Notes: generated from the sequence alone by a model not told the origin. Positions 31,810 through 41,955 are shown, counted from the stretch's first letter. The stretch is 64,000 bases of DNA from Alphaproteobacteria bacterium (GCA_016124955.1 WGMR01000006.1:62001-126000); one strand, 5' to 3'. Program-made: numbers and translations.

Positions 31810-32343
31810 ATGGTTATTTTGGGTTTGGGCGCCAATCTGGGGGATCGCCATGCGATGTTTCTTGAGGCGCTGCGGCGGCTCGGCAGCCAGATCAGCATCA
31901 TCAAGACCTCTCCCATCTATGAAACAGGGGCGCGCGAAGTGCTCGATCAGCCCGATTTCCTGAACGCGGCAGTGCTGGGCCGCACGACATTGCAGCCGCA
32001 CGAGCTTTTGCAGTTCTGCAGAACCATGGAAAAACAGCTCGGCCGCCTGACCTCGGAACATTTCGGCCCCCGCCAGATCGATATCGATATCCTATATTAT
32101 AACCGCGAGATTATCGACGATGGCGGTCTGATCCTGCCGCACCCGCGCCGGACGGGGCGGCGCTTCGTGCTCAAGCCGCTCAGCGATATCGCGCCGGACT
32201 TCGTTGACCCCGTGACTCATCAGACCGTTGCGGAAATGCTGAACGACCTTGATGATATCGATGACGTACGCCTTTTCGCCAAACAGTGGCCCGTCAAGGT
32301 AACCGGCAAGACCGAGGGCGATGAAGACAACAACCACGATTAG
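31810..32343 (+). CDS. folK: 2-amino-4-hydroxy-6-hydroxymethyldihydropteridine pyrophosphokinase
   Basis: A 177-residue HPPK, which transfers pyrophosphate from ATP to the pterin in folate synthesis. The start at ATG 31810 gives MVILGLGANLGDR at the N-terminus; signature GPRQIDIDILYY (about residues 86-97) and LPHPR followed by RFVLKPLSDIAPD are present. A short acidic tail (GDEDNNHD) ends the protein. folP follows 21 bp downstream. Confidence 0.94.
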   Translation: MVILGLGANLGDRHAMFLEALRRLGSQISIIKTSPIYETGAREVLDQPDFLNAAVLGRTTLQPHELLQFCRTMEKQLGRLTSEHFGPRQIDIDILYYNREIIDDGGLILPHPRRTGRRFVLKPLSDIAPDFVDPVTHQTVAEMLNDLDDIDDVRLFAKQWPVKVTGKTEGDEDNNHD

Positions 32344-32364
32344 CCCGGCCCGGTAACAAACGCC

Positions 32365-33222
32365 ATGCAGCTGCGCGAACTTCTGGCCCGGAAAGACGGC
32401 CCGCTTGTCATGGGCATTATCAACGTGACGCCGGACAGCTTTTCCGGCGACGGCGTCAAGACAGACACAGCCGCTTTGCTGGCACAGGCGCGCGCGATGG
32501 TCGCGGACGGCGCCGACATCCTTGATATCGGCGGCGAAAGCAGCCGCCCCGGCGCCACGCCGGTGCCTTCGGAACAGGAAATTGCGCGCACCGCGCCCGC
32601 CATCGCCGCCATTCGCCGCGCCACCGATATTCCCATTTCCATCGACACCGCAAAGGCAGCCGTGGCCGAAGCGGCAATGCAGGCCGGCGCCAACATTATC
32701 AACGACATTACCGCGCTGCAGGGCGACAAAGCGATGGGCGATGTCGCCGTGCGGCACAACGCGCCCGTGGTTTTAATGCACAACCGCGCCCGGCTTTTTG
32801 CGGGCAAACTGGCGGGCGACGACAAGCGCGGCGCGGCGCATACCGCGCCGGATTACGAGGACTTTCTCGATGACATGCTGCGCGACCTGAAAAAGCTGGT
32901 GCAGGGCGCGAAGGGCACGGGCGTGCCCGAAAACCAGATCGCGATAGACCCCGGAATTGGCTTCGGCAAAACCGTCGAACAGAACCTGATGCTGATCAAC
33001 CACTGCGACAGGATCGCGGCGCTCGGCTACCCCGTGCTTATCGGCGCTTCGCGCAAATCCTTCATCGGCCACACGCTGGATGCCGAACAGGGCGACCGGC
33101 TTGAAGGCGATGCCGCCGTTTGCGCCATTGCCGTTGCGCGCGGCGCAAGCATTTTACGCGTGCACGATGTTAAGCAAATGGCGCGCGTCGTGAAAATGGC
33201 GGCGGCAATAACCGCCGCATAG
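32365..33222 (+). CDS. folP: Dihydropteroate synthase
   Basis: A 285-residue TIM-barrel enzyme joining the pterin pyrophosphate to p-aminobenzoate. Motifs: MGIINVTPDSFSGDG (about residues 16-30), DIGGESSRPGA (about 54-64), ISIDTAKAAVA, AGANIINDI, and IDPGIGFGKT followed by GASRKSFIG. It is the sulfonamide target in other bacteria. Pairs with folK. Confidence 0.95.
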   Translation: MQLRELLARKDGPLVMGIINVTPDSFSGDGVKTDTAALLAQARAMVADGADILDIGGESSRPGATPVPSEQEIARTAPAIAAIRRATDIPISIDTAKAAVAEAAMQAGANIINDITALQGDKAMGDVAVRHNAPVVLMHNRARLFAGKLAGDDKRGAAHTAPDYEDFLDDMLRDLKKLVQGAKGTGVPENQIAIDPGIGFGKTVEQNLMLINHCDRIAALGYPVLIGASRKSFIGHTLDAEQGDRLEGDAAVCAIAVARGASILRVHDVKQMARVVKMAAAITAA

Positions 33223-33231
33223 AACCGGGCG

Positions 33232-36096
33232 TTAGTGCGCTTCGGCCCAATTGCGGGCGCTGCCCGCCTCGGCGACGATGGGCACGCGCAGCGTCACGGC
33301 GGGGCGGGGCGCTTCTTCCATCACCTTGCGCACAAGCGCCGTGGTTTCCTCAAGCTCGCCCGCGGGCACTTCGAACAACAATTCGTCATGCACCTGCAAA
33401 AGCATGCGGGCCCCCAGCTTCGCGGCCATGAGCGCGGGCGGAATGCGGATCATGGCGCGCTTGATGATATCGGCCGCCGAGCCTTGCAGCGGCGCATTGA
33501 TCGCCTGCCGTTCGCCGAACGCGCGGCGCATCCCGTTTTTATCGTTGATGCCCGGCACATGCACGCGGCGACCGAAAAGCGTTTCGACATAGCCGTGCTT
33601 GCGCGCGAAATCCTTGGTCATTTCCAGCCAATCGCGCAATTCGTGGAAGCGATTGAGATACTGTTTGATGAATTCGTTCGCTTCGCCGGGCGTGGTGCCG
33701 ACCTGTTTCGCCAGCCCAAAACCGCTGATACCGTAGATGATGCCGAAATTGATCGCCTTGGCGGCGCGGCGACGGTCCGGCGTCATTTTCGCAAGCGGAA
33801 TACCGAATACCTGGCTGGCGGTAAGCGCATGAATATCGGTGCCTTCATGGAAGGCTTCGATCAAGGCTTTGACGTTCGCGGCTTCGGCCGCGAGGCGCAA
33901 TTCTATCTGCGAATAATCGACCGAAAGCAGCATATGCCCGTCCGCCGCCACGAAAGCGCGGCGAATGGCACGCCCGTCATCGGTGCGGATGGGAATGTTC
34001 TGCAAATTCGGATCGGTCGATGACAAACGGCCGGTAGCCGCGCCGACCAGCGAGAACGATGTGTGTACGCGCCCGGTTTTCGCATCGATCTGCGCGGGCA
34101 GCGAATCCGTATAGGTGGATTTGAGCTTGGCGAGGCCGCGCCAATCCAGCACGCGGGCCACGATTTCATGCTGATCCGCCAGCGGTTCGAGCACATCGAC
34201 GCTGGTGGACCACGCACCGTTCTTGCCCTTGCCGCTCCCGGGCAGGCCCATTTCGTCGAACAGTACGTCGCCCAGTTGTTTGGGCGAACCGACATTAAAC
34301 TCATGCCCCGCCAGCTTGTGGATCGCGCGCTCCAGCACTGCAAGCCGTTTCGCGAAATCCTCGCTGAGCCCGGAAAGCACGGCGCGATCGAGCAAAATGC
34401 CTGCGCTTTCCATATCCGCGACCACGGCGGCCAGCGGCCGTTCGATGCGTTCATAGACCCGCGCCATATGCTGTTGCGCAATTTGCGGCTTCAGGAAATG
34501 CCACAGACGCAGCGTGTAATCGGCATCCTCCGCCGCGTAATCGGCAGCTTGCTCGAGCGGAACGCGATCGAACGTCACCTGTTTTTTGCCGCTGCCCGCG
34601 ACATCGGTGAAAGAAACCATCTTATGGCCGAAATGCAGCTGGACCAGTTCATCCATGCCGTGGCCGTGCGCGCCCGCCGCCAGAACATAGGAAAGCAGCA
34701 TGGTATCGTCGATCGCGTTAAATGCGATCCCGTGCTGGCCCAGAACCTGCATATCGTATTTCAGATTGTGGCCGATCTTCAGCACCGCGTCATCGGCGCA
34801 TAGCGGCTTCAGCGCCGCCGCCAGATCGGCAAGCGGAATTTGTCCCGGCAACATCGTGCCCGCGGCGGACGCGAAATCGAACCCGCCGCTGACATCTTCG
34901 GGCGCCGAGGGATCGACATGCGCCACCGGCACATAGCAGGCCCGCCCCGGCGCAAGCGCCAGCGAAACGCCAACCAGCTTCGCCGTGCAGGCGGTGAGCG
35001 AATTGGTTTCGGTATCGATCGCCACAAAACCTTGCGCCCGCGCCTGCGCCACCCAGCGTTCGAGCGCGGCGCGGTCGCGCACCAATTCATAATTGCGTTT
35101 CACCGCCGCAAGCTTCGCGGCATCCGGCGCGCCCGCTTCGGCCAGGGGCGTATCCCCGCCTCCCGCTTCCATCAAATGCACATGCGAAGGTGCGGTTTCG
35201 CCCGAAACGCCCATGCGCGCGAGGATCGAGCGAAATTCCTGCGCCTGCAGGAAAGCCACGAGCCTGTCGCGATGGTCTTTTTCCACCTGCAAAGCTTCGA
35301 TGGGCAGCGGCAGCGGCGAGCGGTCATCGAGCGTCACGAGCTTTTTCGAAAGCCGCGCCTGCTCTGCATATTCGATCAGCGCTTCGCGCCGTTTGGGCTG
35401 CTTGATCTCCGCCGCTTTCTTCAACAGATTTTCCAGCGTGCCGTACTGGTTGATCAGCTCGGCCGCCGTTTTAACGCCGATGCCGGGCACGCCCGGAATA
35501 TTATCGGTGCTGTCGCCCGCCAACGATTGCACGTCGATCACCTTATCCGGCGTGACACCGAATTTTTCCATCACTTCCGCTTCTCCCACCGGTACCGCCT
35601 TCATGGGATCGAACATTTCCACGCCTTCGCGGATCAGCTGCATCAGATCCTTGTCGGAAGAAACGATGCGCACCTTGATCCCCTTTGCGGCGGCGGCGCG
35701 GGCATAAGACGCGATCAGATCGTCGGCTTCATAATTCTGCGCTTCGACCGCCGGCACGCCATAGGCGCGCGTGGCTTCACGCACCAGCGCGAATTGCGGG
35801 ATCAGATCTTCGGGCGGATCCGGCCTGTTGGCCTTGTATTCCTTGTATATATCGTTGCGGAAGGTTTTGCGCCCGGCATCGAACACCACGGCGATGCGTT
35901 CCGCGTTCAAATCCGCCTTCAGTTTGATAAGCATATTGCAGAAACCGAACACGGCATTGGTTGGCGTGCCATCCGACCGGTTCATGACGCGGATAGCGTG
36001 ATAGGCGCGGAAAATGAACCCGGAGCCATCGACCAGATAAAGCGTATCGTCCGCCGGGGCCGCTTGCTGCTTTTGTTCCGCCGCCTTAGCCGCCAC
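33232..36096 (-). CDS. polA: DNA polymerase I
   Basis: A 954-residue enzyme for repair and Okazaki fragment processing. 5'-nuclease domain at about 15-300 (DGSGFIFRAYHAIR; DDLIASYARAA; GDSTDNIPGVPGIGVKTA), a 3'-5' exonuclease domain with FVAIDTETNSL intact (about 355), and the polymerase with LSVDYSQIELRLAAE (about 721), the RRAAKAINFGIIYG finger motif and VHDELLFEV (about 902). The first 14 residues are Ala/Gln-rich. It overlaps the upstream SDR gene by 11 bp. Confidence 0.96.
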   Translation of the reverse strand: MAAKAAEQKQQAAPADDTLYLVDGSGFIFRAYHAIRVMNRSDGTPTNAVFGFCNMLIKLKADLNAERIAVVFDAGRKTFRNDIYKEYKANRPDPPEDLIPQFALVREATRAYGVPAVEAQNYEADDLIASYARAAAAKGIKVRIVSSDKDLMQLIREGVEMFDPMKAVPVGEAEVMEKFGVTPDKVIDVQSLAGDSTDNIPGVPGIGVKTAAELINQYGTLENLLKKAAEIKQPKRREALIEYAEQARLSKKLVTLDDRSPLPLPIEALQVEKDHRDRLVAFLQAQEFRSILARMGVSGETAPSHVHLMEAGGGDTPLAEAGAPDAAKLAAVKRNYELVRDRAALERWVAQARAQGFVAIDTETNSLTACTAKLVGVSLALAPGRACYVPVAHVDPSAPEDVSGGFDFASAAGTMLPGQIPLADLAAALKPLCADDAVLKIGHNLKYDMQVLGQHGIAFNAIDDTMLLSYVLAAGAHGHGMDELVQLHFGHKMVSFTDVAGSGKKQVTFDRVPLEQAADYAAEDADYTLRLWHFLKPQIAQQHMARVYERIERPLAAVVADMESAGILLDRAVLSGLSEDFAKRLAVLERAIHKLAGHEFNVGSPKQLGDVLFDEMGLPGSGKGKNGAWSTSVDVLEPLADQHEIVARVLDWRGLAKLKSTYTDSLPAQIDAKTGRVHTSFSLVGAATGRLSSTDPNLQNIPIRTDDGRAIRRAFVAADGHMLLSVDYSQIELRLAAEAANVKALIEAFHEGTDIHALTASQVFGIPLAKMTPDRRRAAKAINFGIIYGISGFGLAKQVGTTPGEANEFIKQYLNRFHELRDWLEMTKDFARKHGYVETLFGRRVHVPGINDKNGMRRAFGERQAINAPLQGSAADIIKRAMIRIPPALMAAKLGARMLLQVHDELLFEVPAGELEETTALVRKVMEEAPRPAVTLRVPIVAEAGSARNWAEAH

Positions 36097-36850
36097 GATG
36101 CACCGCCAGCGCGCCGGGGCCTTGCGTTGTCGGCATAAGTTCGATGCGGTTGATGTTCACATGCTGCGGCAGCGTCGCGGCCCAGAACACGCTTTCGGCC
36201 ACGTCCTGCGCCGTCAGCGGGTTGGCGCCCGCATAGACGGCATCCGCCTTCGCAGCATCGCCCTTGAAACGGTTGAGCGAAAAATCGGTCTGCGCCATAC
36301 CGGGCTCTATGTTAGTGACGCGCACGCCGGTGCCGATCAGATCGGCGCGCAGCGCAAGGCTGAACTGCTTAACAAAGGCCTTCACACCGCAATAGGCGTG
36401 GCCCCCGGGATAGGGATAGGACCCGGCCATGGAACCGATATTGATGATATGGCCCGCTTTCCGCGCCGTCATCCCCGTCAGCGCCAAGCGTGTAAAAAGC
36501 GCAAGCGACTTGGCATTCACGTCGATCATGGTTTCCCAATCGTCGAAATTCGCTGCATAGGCCGGTTCCTGCCCGTGTGCACCGCCAGCATTGTTAATGA
36601 GCAGGTCGATATCCTTGAAATCTGCCGGCAGCGCGGCAAAGGCTTGTTCGACCGCCTTGCGGTCGCGCACATCGAGGATCATTTGGTGCACGGGCACCTT
36701 GATTTCCTGCACGAGCGTATCGAGCGCGCCCGGTTTGCGGCTGGTGAGCACGAGGCGGCAACCCGCGGCGGCGAAGCGGCGCGCGAAAGCTTGCCCGAAG
36801 CCGCCGGTGGCGCCGGTGATCAAAACGATTTTGGGAAGGTAGGCGGCCAT
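36086..36850 (-). CDS. Short-chain dehydrogenase/reductase (YdfG-like)
   Basis: A 254-residue classical SDR: cofactor motif TGATGGFGQAFA (about residues 12-23) with Arg at SRKPG (NADP preference), NNAGGAHG, catalytic Ser in NIGSMAGSYPYPGG, and YCGVKAFVKQ (Y-x-x-x-K). The resemblance is closest to YdfG-type serine/3-hydroxy acid dehydrogenases (PGM...T-x-F after the active site; INRIELMPTTQ near the end). Start fixed at ATG 36850; the frame is open far upstream. It lies between the zinc-finger gene (5 bp upstream) and polA (11 bp overlap). Confidence 0.88.
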   Translation of the reverse strand: MAAYLPKIVLITGATGGFGQAFARRFAAAGCRLVLTSRKPGALDTLVQEIKVPVHQMILDVRDRKAVEQAFAALPADFKDIDLLINNAGGAHGQEPAYAANFDDWETMIDVNAKSLALFTRLALTGMTARKAGHIINIGSMAGSYPYPGGHAYCGVKAFVKQFSLALRADLIGTGVRVTNIEPGMAQTDFSLNRFKGDAAKADAVYAGANPLTAQDVAESVFWAATLPQHVNINRIELMPTTQGPGALAVHRGG

Positions 36851-36855
36851 TGCCG

Positions 36856-37077
36856 TTAGTGCGCGCCCGCGGCGCGCGCCCCGGCGGCCAGCACATAACG
36901 CCGCCCGCAATAGGGACAATCGACCGCGCCGCCGTGCCCGAGATTGAGATAGACCAGCGGATGGCCAAGCTGCGGCGTGATATGGGCGCCGCTGCCAGCG
37001 CCATCGCAACCGACCGAACCGGTTTCGACCGTGATGGTTTCCAGCGGCTGCGCCTTGGTTTTTGCCGTTTCCTGCAT
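36856..37077 (-). CDS. zf-CHCC zinc-finger protein
   Basis: A 73-residue protein of the zinc-finger CHCC family, related to the NDUFS6/13 kDa subunit of respiratory complex I. The conserved ligands are seen as VGCDG, GHPLVYLNLG and DCPYCGRRYVL. Start ATG 37077 follows GGGGGAATCG; the frame is open upstream to 37170 but with no family match there. It may be a peripheral complex I or housekeeping zinc protein; function in bacteria is unclear. First gene of a run with the SDR and polA, divergent from the ABC ATPase. Confidence 0.8.
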   Translation of the reverse strand: MQETAKTKAQPLETITVETGSVGCDGAGSGAHITPQLGHPLVYLNLGHGGAVDCPYCGRRYVLAAGARAAGAH

Positions 37078-37181
37078 CGATTCCCCCGTTGCTGGCGGCA
37101 TTGTAGCGCCCGCCGCCCTGCTGTCCAGCACAGGCACCGCCGCACTGGACTTCGCCCCGCCAATCCCCATATATAGTGGCC

Positions 37182-38147
37182 ATGCCCGCCAACACCATCC
37201 CCAGCCAGCCGCCCGAACACGCGATCGACATTCGCGGGCTTACCAAGACCTATAAGGGCAGCGCCCGCATGCCGCCCAAGACGGCGCTTGACGCGGTCGA
37301 TCTGGTTGTGCCGCGCGGCAGCATCTTCGGCCTGCTCGGCCCCAATGGCGCAGGCAAATCCACGCTCATCAACATTCTGGCCGGGCTGGTGTTCAAGACC
37401 GGCGGCAGCGCCAGCGTGTGGGGCCACGATATCGACACCCATACGCGCCGGGCCAAGGCCGCTATCGGCGTCGTGCCGCAGGAGCTGAACCTCGATGCTT
37501 TCTTCACGCCGTTCGAGCTGATGGAGCTGCAGGCGGGCATGTATGGCGTGCCGAAGAAGGAACGCAAGACGATGGAGCTTCTGAGCGCGCTCGGGCTCGC
37601 GGACAAGGCGCAATCCTACGCGCGCACGCTTTCGGGCGGCATGCGGCGGCGGCTGATGGTCGCGAAGGCCATGGTACACAGCCCGCAGGTGCTGGTGCTG
37701 GATGAACCCACAGCCGGGGTCGATGTTGAGCTGCGTCAATCGCTCTGGAGCTATGTGCGCGCGCTGAATAATGTCGGCACCACGGTTTTGCTGACCACGC
37801 ATTACCTTGAAGAAGCCGAAGAAATGTGCGACCGCATCGCCATCATCAACAACGGCAAGGTTGTTGCCAACGACAAAACCCCGAACCTGCTGCGCCAGCT
37901 GGACAGCAAGGAAATCACCATCACGGTCGATCAGGAAATTTCCGCGCTGCCCGAGCCGCTGCACGTTCAGGGCTTTGAAGCCGTGCCGCCCAACCAGCTG
38001 CGGCTGCGCTACCAGCCGAGCGCCACCAAGGTCGGGCATGTATTGCTGGCGGTGCAGGCGGCGGGCATGACGATCGTGGATGTCACCACGCACGAAACCG
38101 ATCTCGAAGATATTTTCCTGCAACTGACGCGCAGCAAAGCGGCCTGA
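37182..38147 (+). CDS. ABC-2 type transporter ATPase
   Basis: A 321-residue ABC ATPase: Walker A GPNGAGKST (about residues 52-60), Q-loop VVPQELNLD, signature LSGGMRRRL, Walker B VLVLDEPTAGVDVELR, and the H-loop TTHYLEEAEEMCDR; a C-terminal domain of about 90 residues follows, as in DrrA/NodI-type exporters. A permease partner is expected, but the next gene is a differently built membrane protein. An in-frame GTG lies at 37176. No strong ribosome binding site. Confidence 0.92.
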   Translation: MPANTIPSQPPEHAIDIRGLTKTYKGSARMPPKTALDAVDLVVPRGSIFGLLGPNGAGKSTLINILAGLVFKTGGSASVWGHDIDTHTRRAKAAIGVVPQELNLDAFFTPFELMELQAGMYGVPKKERKTMELLSALGLADKAQSYARTLSGGMRRRLMVAKAMVHSPQVLVLDEPTAGVDVELRQSLWSYVRALNNVGTTVLLTTHYLEEAEEMCDRIAIINNGKVVANDKTPNLLRQLDSKEITITVDQEISALPEPLHVQGFEAVPPNQLRLRYQPSATKVGHVLLAVQAAGMTIVDVTTHETDLEDIFLQLTRSKAA

Positions 38148-38154
38148 CAAACCC

Positions 38155-39021
38155 ATGTGGGCGCTCGCATCCCTCGGTTACAGCCTGCTGCTCGGCTGGT
38201 TCGTGCATGCAAACCGCACATGGCAGATCCCCGGCCGGACGCTGATCATTATACGCGGCGGCGGGCCCGTGCTGCTTCTGGCGCCCGTGCTGCTGTTCTT
38301 CACGCCGCCGGATGACCCGGTTTTCTACCTCGCCTGCCTTGGAACCGGCCTGATTGGCTATTTCCACGATGTACGCCTGATGGATGCCGGGGCGCGCTAT
38401 GGCGGCGCGGTAACATTGCGGGTGCTGCCGCTGGCGTTGCCGCTTATCTTTTTGCTTTGGTTCCTGTTCGACCGCACGCAGGCGGATTATCTGCTGGCGC
38501 GCCCGGGCGATCTTGCGATGATCGCGGCGGCGATGGGCGGGATCATGGTTTCCCTGTTTTTCCTGCGCCGCTGCAACGTGACGATGGACGCGCTGAGGTT
38601 CGTCGCGCCCATCCTGCCGCTCGCGGTCATCATCGACATCAACAACAAACTGGCACAAAGCCATGCACCGTGGCCCAACAACACAATCTATTACGCCGTG
38701 ATCGTTAGCCTTGTCCTTTTCATTCTTGGTGCGATCGAGGCGATGATGCGGCGCGAACATGCCACCGCCGTGCTGCATGCACGGTTAAAACAGGGCATGG
38801 CGATCGGGATGATTATCACGGCGCTGATGCTGTTCAAGGGCACGGCCATGTATCTTGCGCCCAATCCCGCCTATGTTACGGCCGTGAGCCTTACATCGAC
38901 CTTCTGGGTCAGCCTGTGGAACCGCGCGCATGGCCGCAAGGATGACGGCAACATCATCGCCGGCGGCGCGCTCGTGATTTTCGTGATGCTGCTGGCGCTT
39001 GCGGTCGCGCAAACGCACTAG
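38155..39021 (+). CDS. Polytopic membrane protein, unknown function
   Basis: A 288-residue protein of about nine or ten hydrophobic segments (for example WALASLGYSLLLGWFV at the start, VLPLALPLIFLLWFLF and IIAGGALVIFVMLLALAVA at the end), with charged linkers. It follows the ABC ATPase by 7 bp, but does not resemble ABC-2 permeases in the sense of a single long extracellular loop. A DMT-type topology is possible. No family call made. Its last 4 bp overlap the end of the convergent TPR gene. Confidence 0.5.
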   Translation: MWALASLGYSLLLGWFVHANRTWQIPGRTLIIIRGGGPVLLLAPVLLFFTPPDDPVFYLACLGTGLIGYFHDVRLMDAGARYGGAVTLRVLPLALPLIFLLWFLFDRTQADYLLARPGDLAMIAAAMGGIMVSLFFLRRCNVTMDALRFVAPILPLAVIIDINNKLAQSHAPWPNNTIYYAVIVSLVLFILGAIEAMMRREHATAVLHARLKQGMAIGMIITALMLFKGTAMYLAPNPAYVTAVSLTSTFWVSLWNRAHGRKDDGNIIAGGALVIFVMLLALAVAQTH

Positions 39022-40523
39022 CGCCGCGCAGGCAACGTACGCGCTATGCCATCGAGCAAATCACCCCACCTGCCGGGGCTGTTCTGCCACCGCAGCTTCA
39101 GCGATGGATACCACGGGCTGTTTTCGCGCCGCTCGAACCAGTGATGCGGCGCATCCTTGCCCGCCGACACCAGCACATCGGCGGTCACATTGAGCGCACC
39201 CGCCACGTGCGCGGTTGTGTTGCTGACGGTGATCACGTGGTCGCAGGCCGCAACTTGCGCCGCAAACACATCAAGGTTTTGCAGCGGATCGACCGATGGA
39301 TCGTGGTGCAACCGCCAGCCCTGCTGCTGGCAGAAAGCGATATCTTCGGCGCAATCGCCGTACTGTAAATTGACAAACACGGCATCCTGGTGCGCGAACA
39401 CGGGGCCCCACAGCCCAAGCGGGATGCTTTTCGGATCTTCATACGTGCGTGGCTTGCTGCGCCATGAAACGCCGATAACGGGCCCTTTGCCCAGCGCGCG
39501 ATAAATTTCCCGCATCGCCGCGGCCTTCGCGGCATCGGCGCGCAGAAAACCTTTGTGCGCCGGAAAATCAGCATAACCGGCGCGGAAATGCTGCCCCAGC
39601 GAGGCGGCGGGAATTTGCAAGGCGGCGGTTTCCGCCAATGGATCGGGCGGCTGCGAACGCGCAACGAATGCAATGCCGGGAAGCGAACGCGCAAACAGCG
39701 GCACGAGCCGCTTATCGCATTCCACCACAATATCGGCGCAGCGCGCCATGGCATCGGGCAACAGGGAAGCATATAAAATTTCTTCCCCCACGCCCTGCTC
39801 CATCCAGACAAGCAGCTTGCCTTGCGCCGCACCGTCCCAGCGCGGCTGACGGCAGATGCGCGGCACGCTGCGCGGCTTGCCGCCCGGCGCGCTTTGAAAC
39901 CGCGTTTCATACATCGGCCACGCTTCGGCCAGCCGCCCAAGCCGGAACAGGCTTTGCGACATGTTGAACAGCAGCCGCGGATGATCGCCGAGCCGCGCGC
40001 GGGCGCGCTGCTGCCATTCCAGCGAAGCCGGAATATCGCCGCGATCGGCCAATATCTCGGCCATATTCAGCATCGCGCCGCCATGGGCGGGATCAAGCTC
40101 AAGCACACGCCGCAAGCCCGCCGCGGCGCCATCAAGATCGCCGGCGGCGCAAGCGATGTTCGCCGCCGTCAGATACAGTTCGGGGTTGCCGGGTTCGTGC
40201 GCGCAAGCCGCGGCGGCCTTGGCCTGCGCGCCCGTAAAATCCTTCAGCGCGCACAGCGTGTTGGCCATGTTGTTGAGCAAAGCCGCATTGCCCGGCAGCG
40301 CGGCTTCGACCATGCGGTAGATTTCGAGCGCGCCCTGATGCTGCCCGAGATCGCGCAATATGTTGGCGATGGCGAAAAGCAGCGCGGGATCATCCCCCCG
40401 GCGCGCGCGGGCCTGGTTCAACGTTTGCAGCGCGCCCTTGCTGTCGCCGCCCGCATGCTGCCTGTGCGCGGCTTCAAGGACGGGATCGACCGTGCCGCCG
40501 GCCGGCGCATTCTTCTTTGACAT
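39018..40523 (-). CDS. TPR protein with GT9-like C-terminal domain (second)
   Basis: A 501-residue protein. About residues 20-210 are TPR repeats (ALLFAIANILRDLGQHQGAL; GAMLNMAEILADRGDIPASL), then a C-terminal GT9-like domain: LLVWMEQGVGEEILYASLLP, GPVIGVSWRSKPRTYE, and DHVITVSNTTAHVAGALNVT with PWYPSLKLRWQ. Its end matches that of 21218-22960 in pattern (DTAAVHLAGALGRP; PWYPSARLYRQ), so the two share an architecture but are diverged. Substrate unknown. Confidence 0.78.
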   Translation of the reverse strand: MSKKNAPAGGTVDPVLEAAHRQHAGGDSKGALQTLNQARARRGDDPALLFAIANILRDLGQHQGALEIYRMVEAALPGNAALLNNMANTLCALKDFTGAQAKAAAACAHEPGNPELYLTAANIACAAGDLDGAAAGLRRVLELDPAHGGAMLNMAEILADRGDIPASLEWQQRARARLGDHPRLLFNMSQSLFRLGRLAEAWPMYETRFQSAPGGKPRSVPRICRQPRWDGAAQGKLLVWMEQGVGEEILYASLLPDAMARCADIVVECDKRLVPLFARSLPGIAFVARSQPPDPLAETAALQIPAASLGQHFRAGYADFPAHKGFLRADAAKAAAMREIYRALGKGPVIGVSWRSKPRTYEDPKSIPLGLWGPVFAHQDAVFVNLQYGDCAEDIAFCQQQGWRLHHDPSVDPLQNLDVFAAQVAACDHVITVSNTTAHVAGALNVTADVLVSAGKDAPHHWFERRENSPWYPSLKLRWQNSPGRWGDLLDGIARTLPARR

Positions 40524-40639
40524 GGGCCGATCATATAAGCATGGCGGCTATCTACAAGCCCCCGGCACGGGCCGCTAGCTTTTGGCGGCAAACTGGGCTA
40601 GTTTGCCCCCGTTTCGCCGGACAATTCACGGCGGCACAG

Positions 40640-40716
<77 letters not shown>

Positions 40717-40717
40717 G

Positions 40718-41188
40718 TTATCCCCTGCCCCTGTACGAAGCGACGCCCTGATCCGGGATCCAGACAGATTTCGGCGGCGCGCCGGTTTGCCAGAACACAT
40801 CAATCGGCATGCCGCCGCGCGGGTACCAATAACCCCCGATGCGCAGCCAGGACGGTTTAAGAAAATCGACCAGCCGCCGCCCGATTGAAACCGTGCAATC
40901 TTCATGGAAGGCGCCGTGGTTCCGGAACGCGCCCAGATAGAGTTTCAGCGACTTGCTTTCCACCAGCCATTTTCCCGGCACGTAATCGATCATCAGATGC
41001 GCGAAATCCGGCTGGCCGGTTATGGGGCAAAGCGAAGTAAATTCCGGCGCCGTGAAACGCACGCAATAAGCAACGCCCGCTTGCGGGTTCGCCACGCGTT
41101 CAAGCACCGCCTGTTCCGGGTTTTGCGGCAATTGCGTTTTCCGGCCCAGCTGTTTGAGGTTTTTGTAGGTCTTGGATTTGTCGGACAT
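40718..41188 (-). CDS. queF: NADPH-dependent 7-cyano-7-deazaguanine (preQ0) reductase
   Basis: A 156-residue type I QueF, which reduces preQ0 to preQ1 for queuosine. The catalytic Cys is in [14 protein letters not shown] and the QueF motif [23 protein letters not shown] is intact. The start ATG at 41188 is preferred; a longer frame runs to 41242 and overlaps queE, with a basic extension. Last gene of the queC-D-E-F operon. Confidence 0.95.
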   Translation of the reverse strand: MSDKSKTYKNLKQLGRKTQLPQNPEQAVLERVANPQAGVAYCVRFTAPEFTSLCPITGQPDFAHLMIDYVPGKWLVESKSLKLYLGAFRNHGAFHEDCTVSIGRRLVDFLKPSWLRIGGYWYPRGGMPIDVFWQTGAPPKSVWIPDQGVASYRGRG

Positions 41189-41217
41189 TTCAACCTTTCG
41201 CGGCGTTATACGCCTCT

Positions 41218-41955
41218 TTATACGCCTCTTTTGTTGCCCCAAAGCATAACATGAAGTTGCGGCAATACATGCGCGCCAAACCAGCGGTCCGCCGCCACGG
41301 TTTCAACCAGCCAAAGCATGCGGCGGTTCAGCCCTTCGGTATCCACACAAACCGCCGTTCCATCCACGCCCGGCGGGGTATGGTTACCCGGCTGAAGAAA
41401 AACCGGCAAGCCCGGAAACCGCGCGGCGGCGGCGCGCGCATAATCATAATCCGCCTGATCGAAGACAACAAATTTCAACACGGTACGAGGCCCCGGCCCC
41501 GCGGCCCCGATACAGGTTTGCAGCGCGTCCCAATCGGTTTTCATCGCGCTCGAAGGCGGCTTGGGGCTCAGCACCAGCACATCAAGATCAGAAAACCAAT
41601 CGCGGCTGACCGAGCCTTGCGTTTCCATCGCGAATTGATAGCCCTGCGCGCGGCCGAGCCGGATGAGTTCGCCCAGCGGCTGGATCGCGGGGTTGCCGCC
41701 GGAAAGAGACACCATGATAGGCACATCGCCCGAAAGCGCCCGCACGCCGGCAAGAATTTCGGGCGCCGTCATCGGCAACCATTCCGCACGGAAGCGGCTA
41801 TCCACCGCATGCAGGCTGTCGCACCACGAACAGCGATAATCGCAGCCGCCGGTGCGGACGAAAACCGTCGGTTGCCCGATCAGCGCGCCTTCGCCCTGTA
41901 TGGTCGGGCCAAAAATTTCACTGACACGGATTTCATCCGACGTAGCCGGTGTCAT
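41218..41955 (-). CDS. queE: 7-carboxy-7-deazaguanine synthase
   Basis: A 245-residue radical SAM enzyme converting CPH4 to CDG. The N-terminal [20 protein letters not shown] and the 4Fe-4S cysteines [11 protein letters not shown] (C-x3-C-x2-C, about residues 38-48) are present, followed by [12 protein letters not shown]. The start at ATG 41955 overlaps the queD stop by 4 bp; the frame is open upstream inside queD. It requires SAM and Mg2+ in the family. Confidence 0.95.
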   Translation of the reverse strand: MTPATSDEIRVSEIFGPTIQGEGALIGQPTVFVRTGGCDYRCSWCDSLHAVDSRFRAEWLPMTAPEILAGVRALSGDVPIMVSLSGGNPAIQPLGELIRLGRAQGYQFAMETQGSVSRDWFSDLDVLVLSPKPPSSAMKTDWDALQTCIGAAGPGPRTVLKFVVFDQADYDYARAAAARFPGLPVFLQPGNHTPPGVDGTAVCVDTEGLNRRMLWLVETVAADRWFGAHVLPQLHVMLWGNKRGV

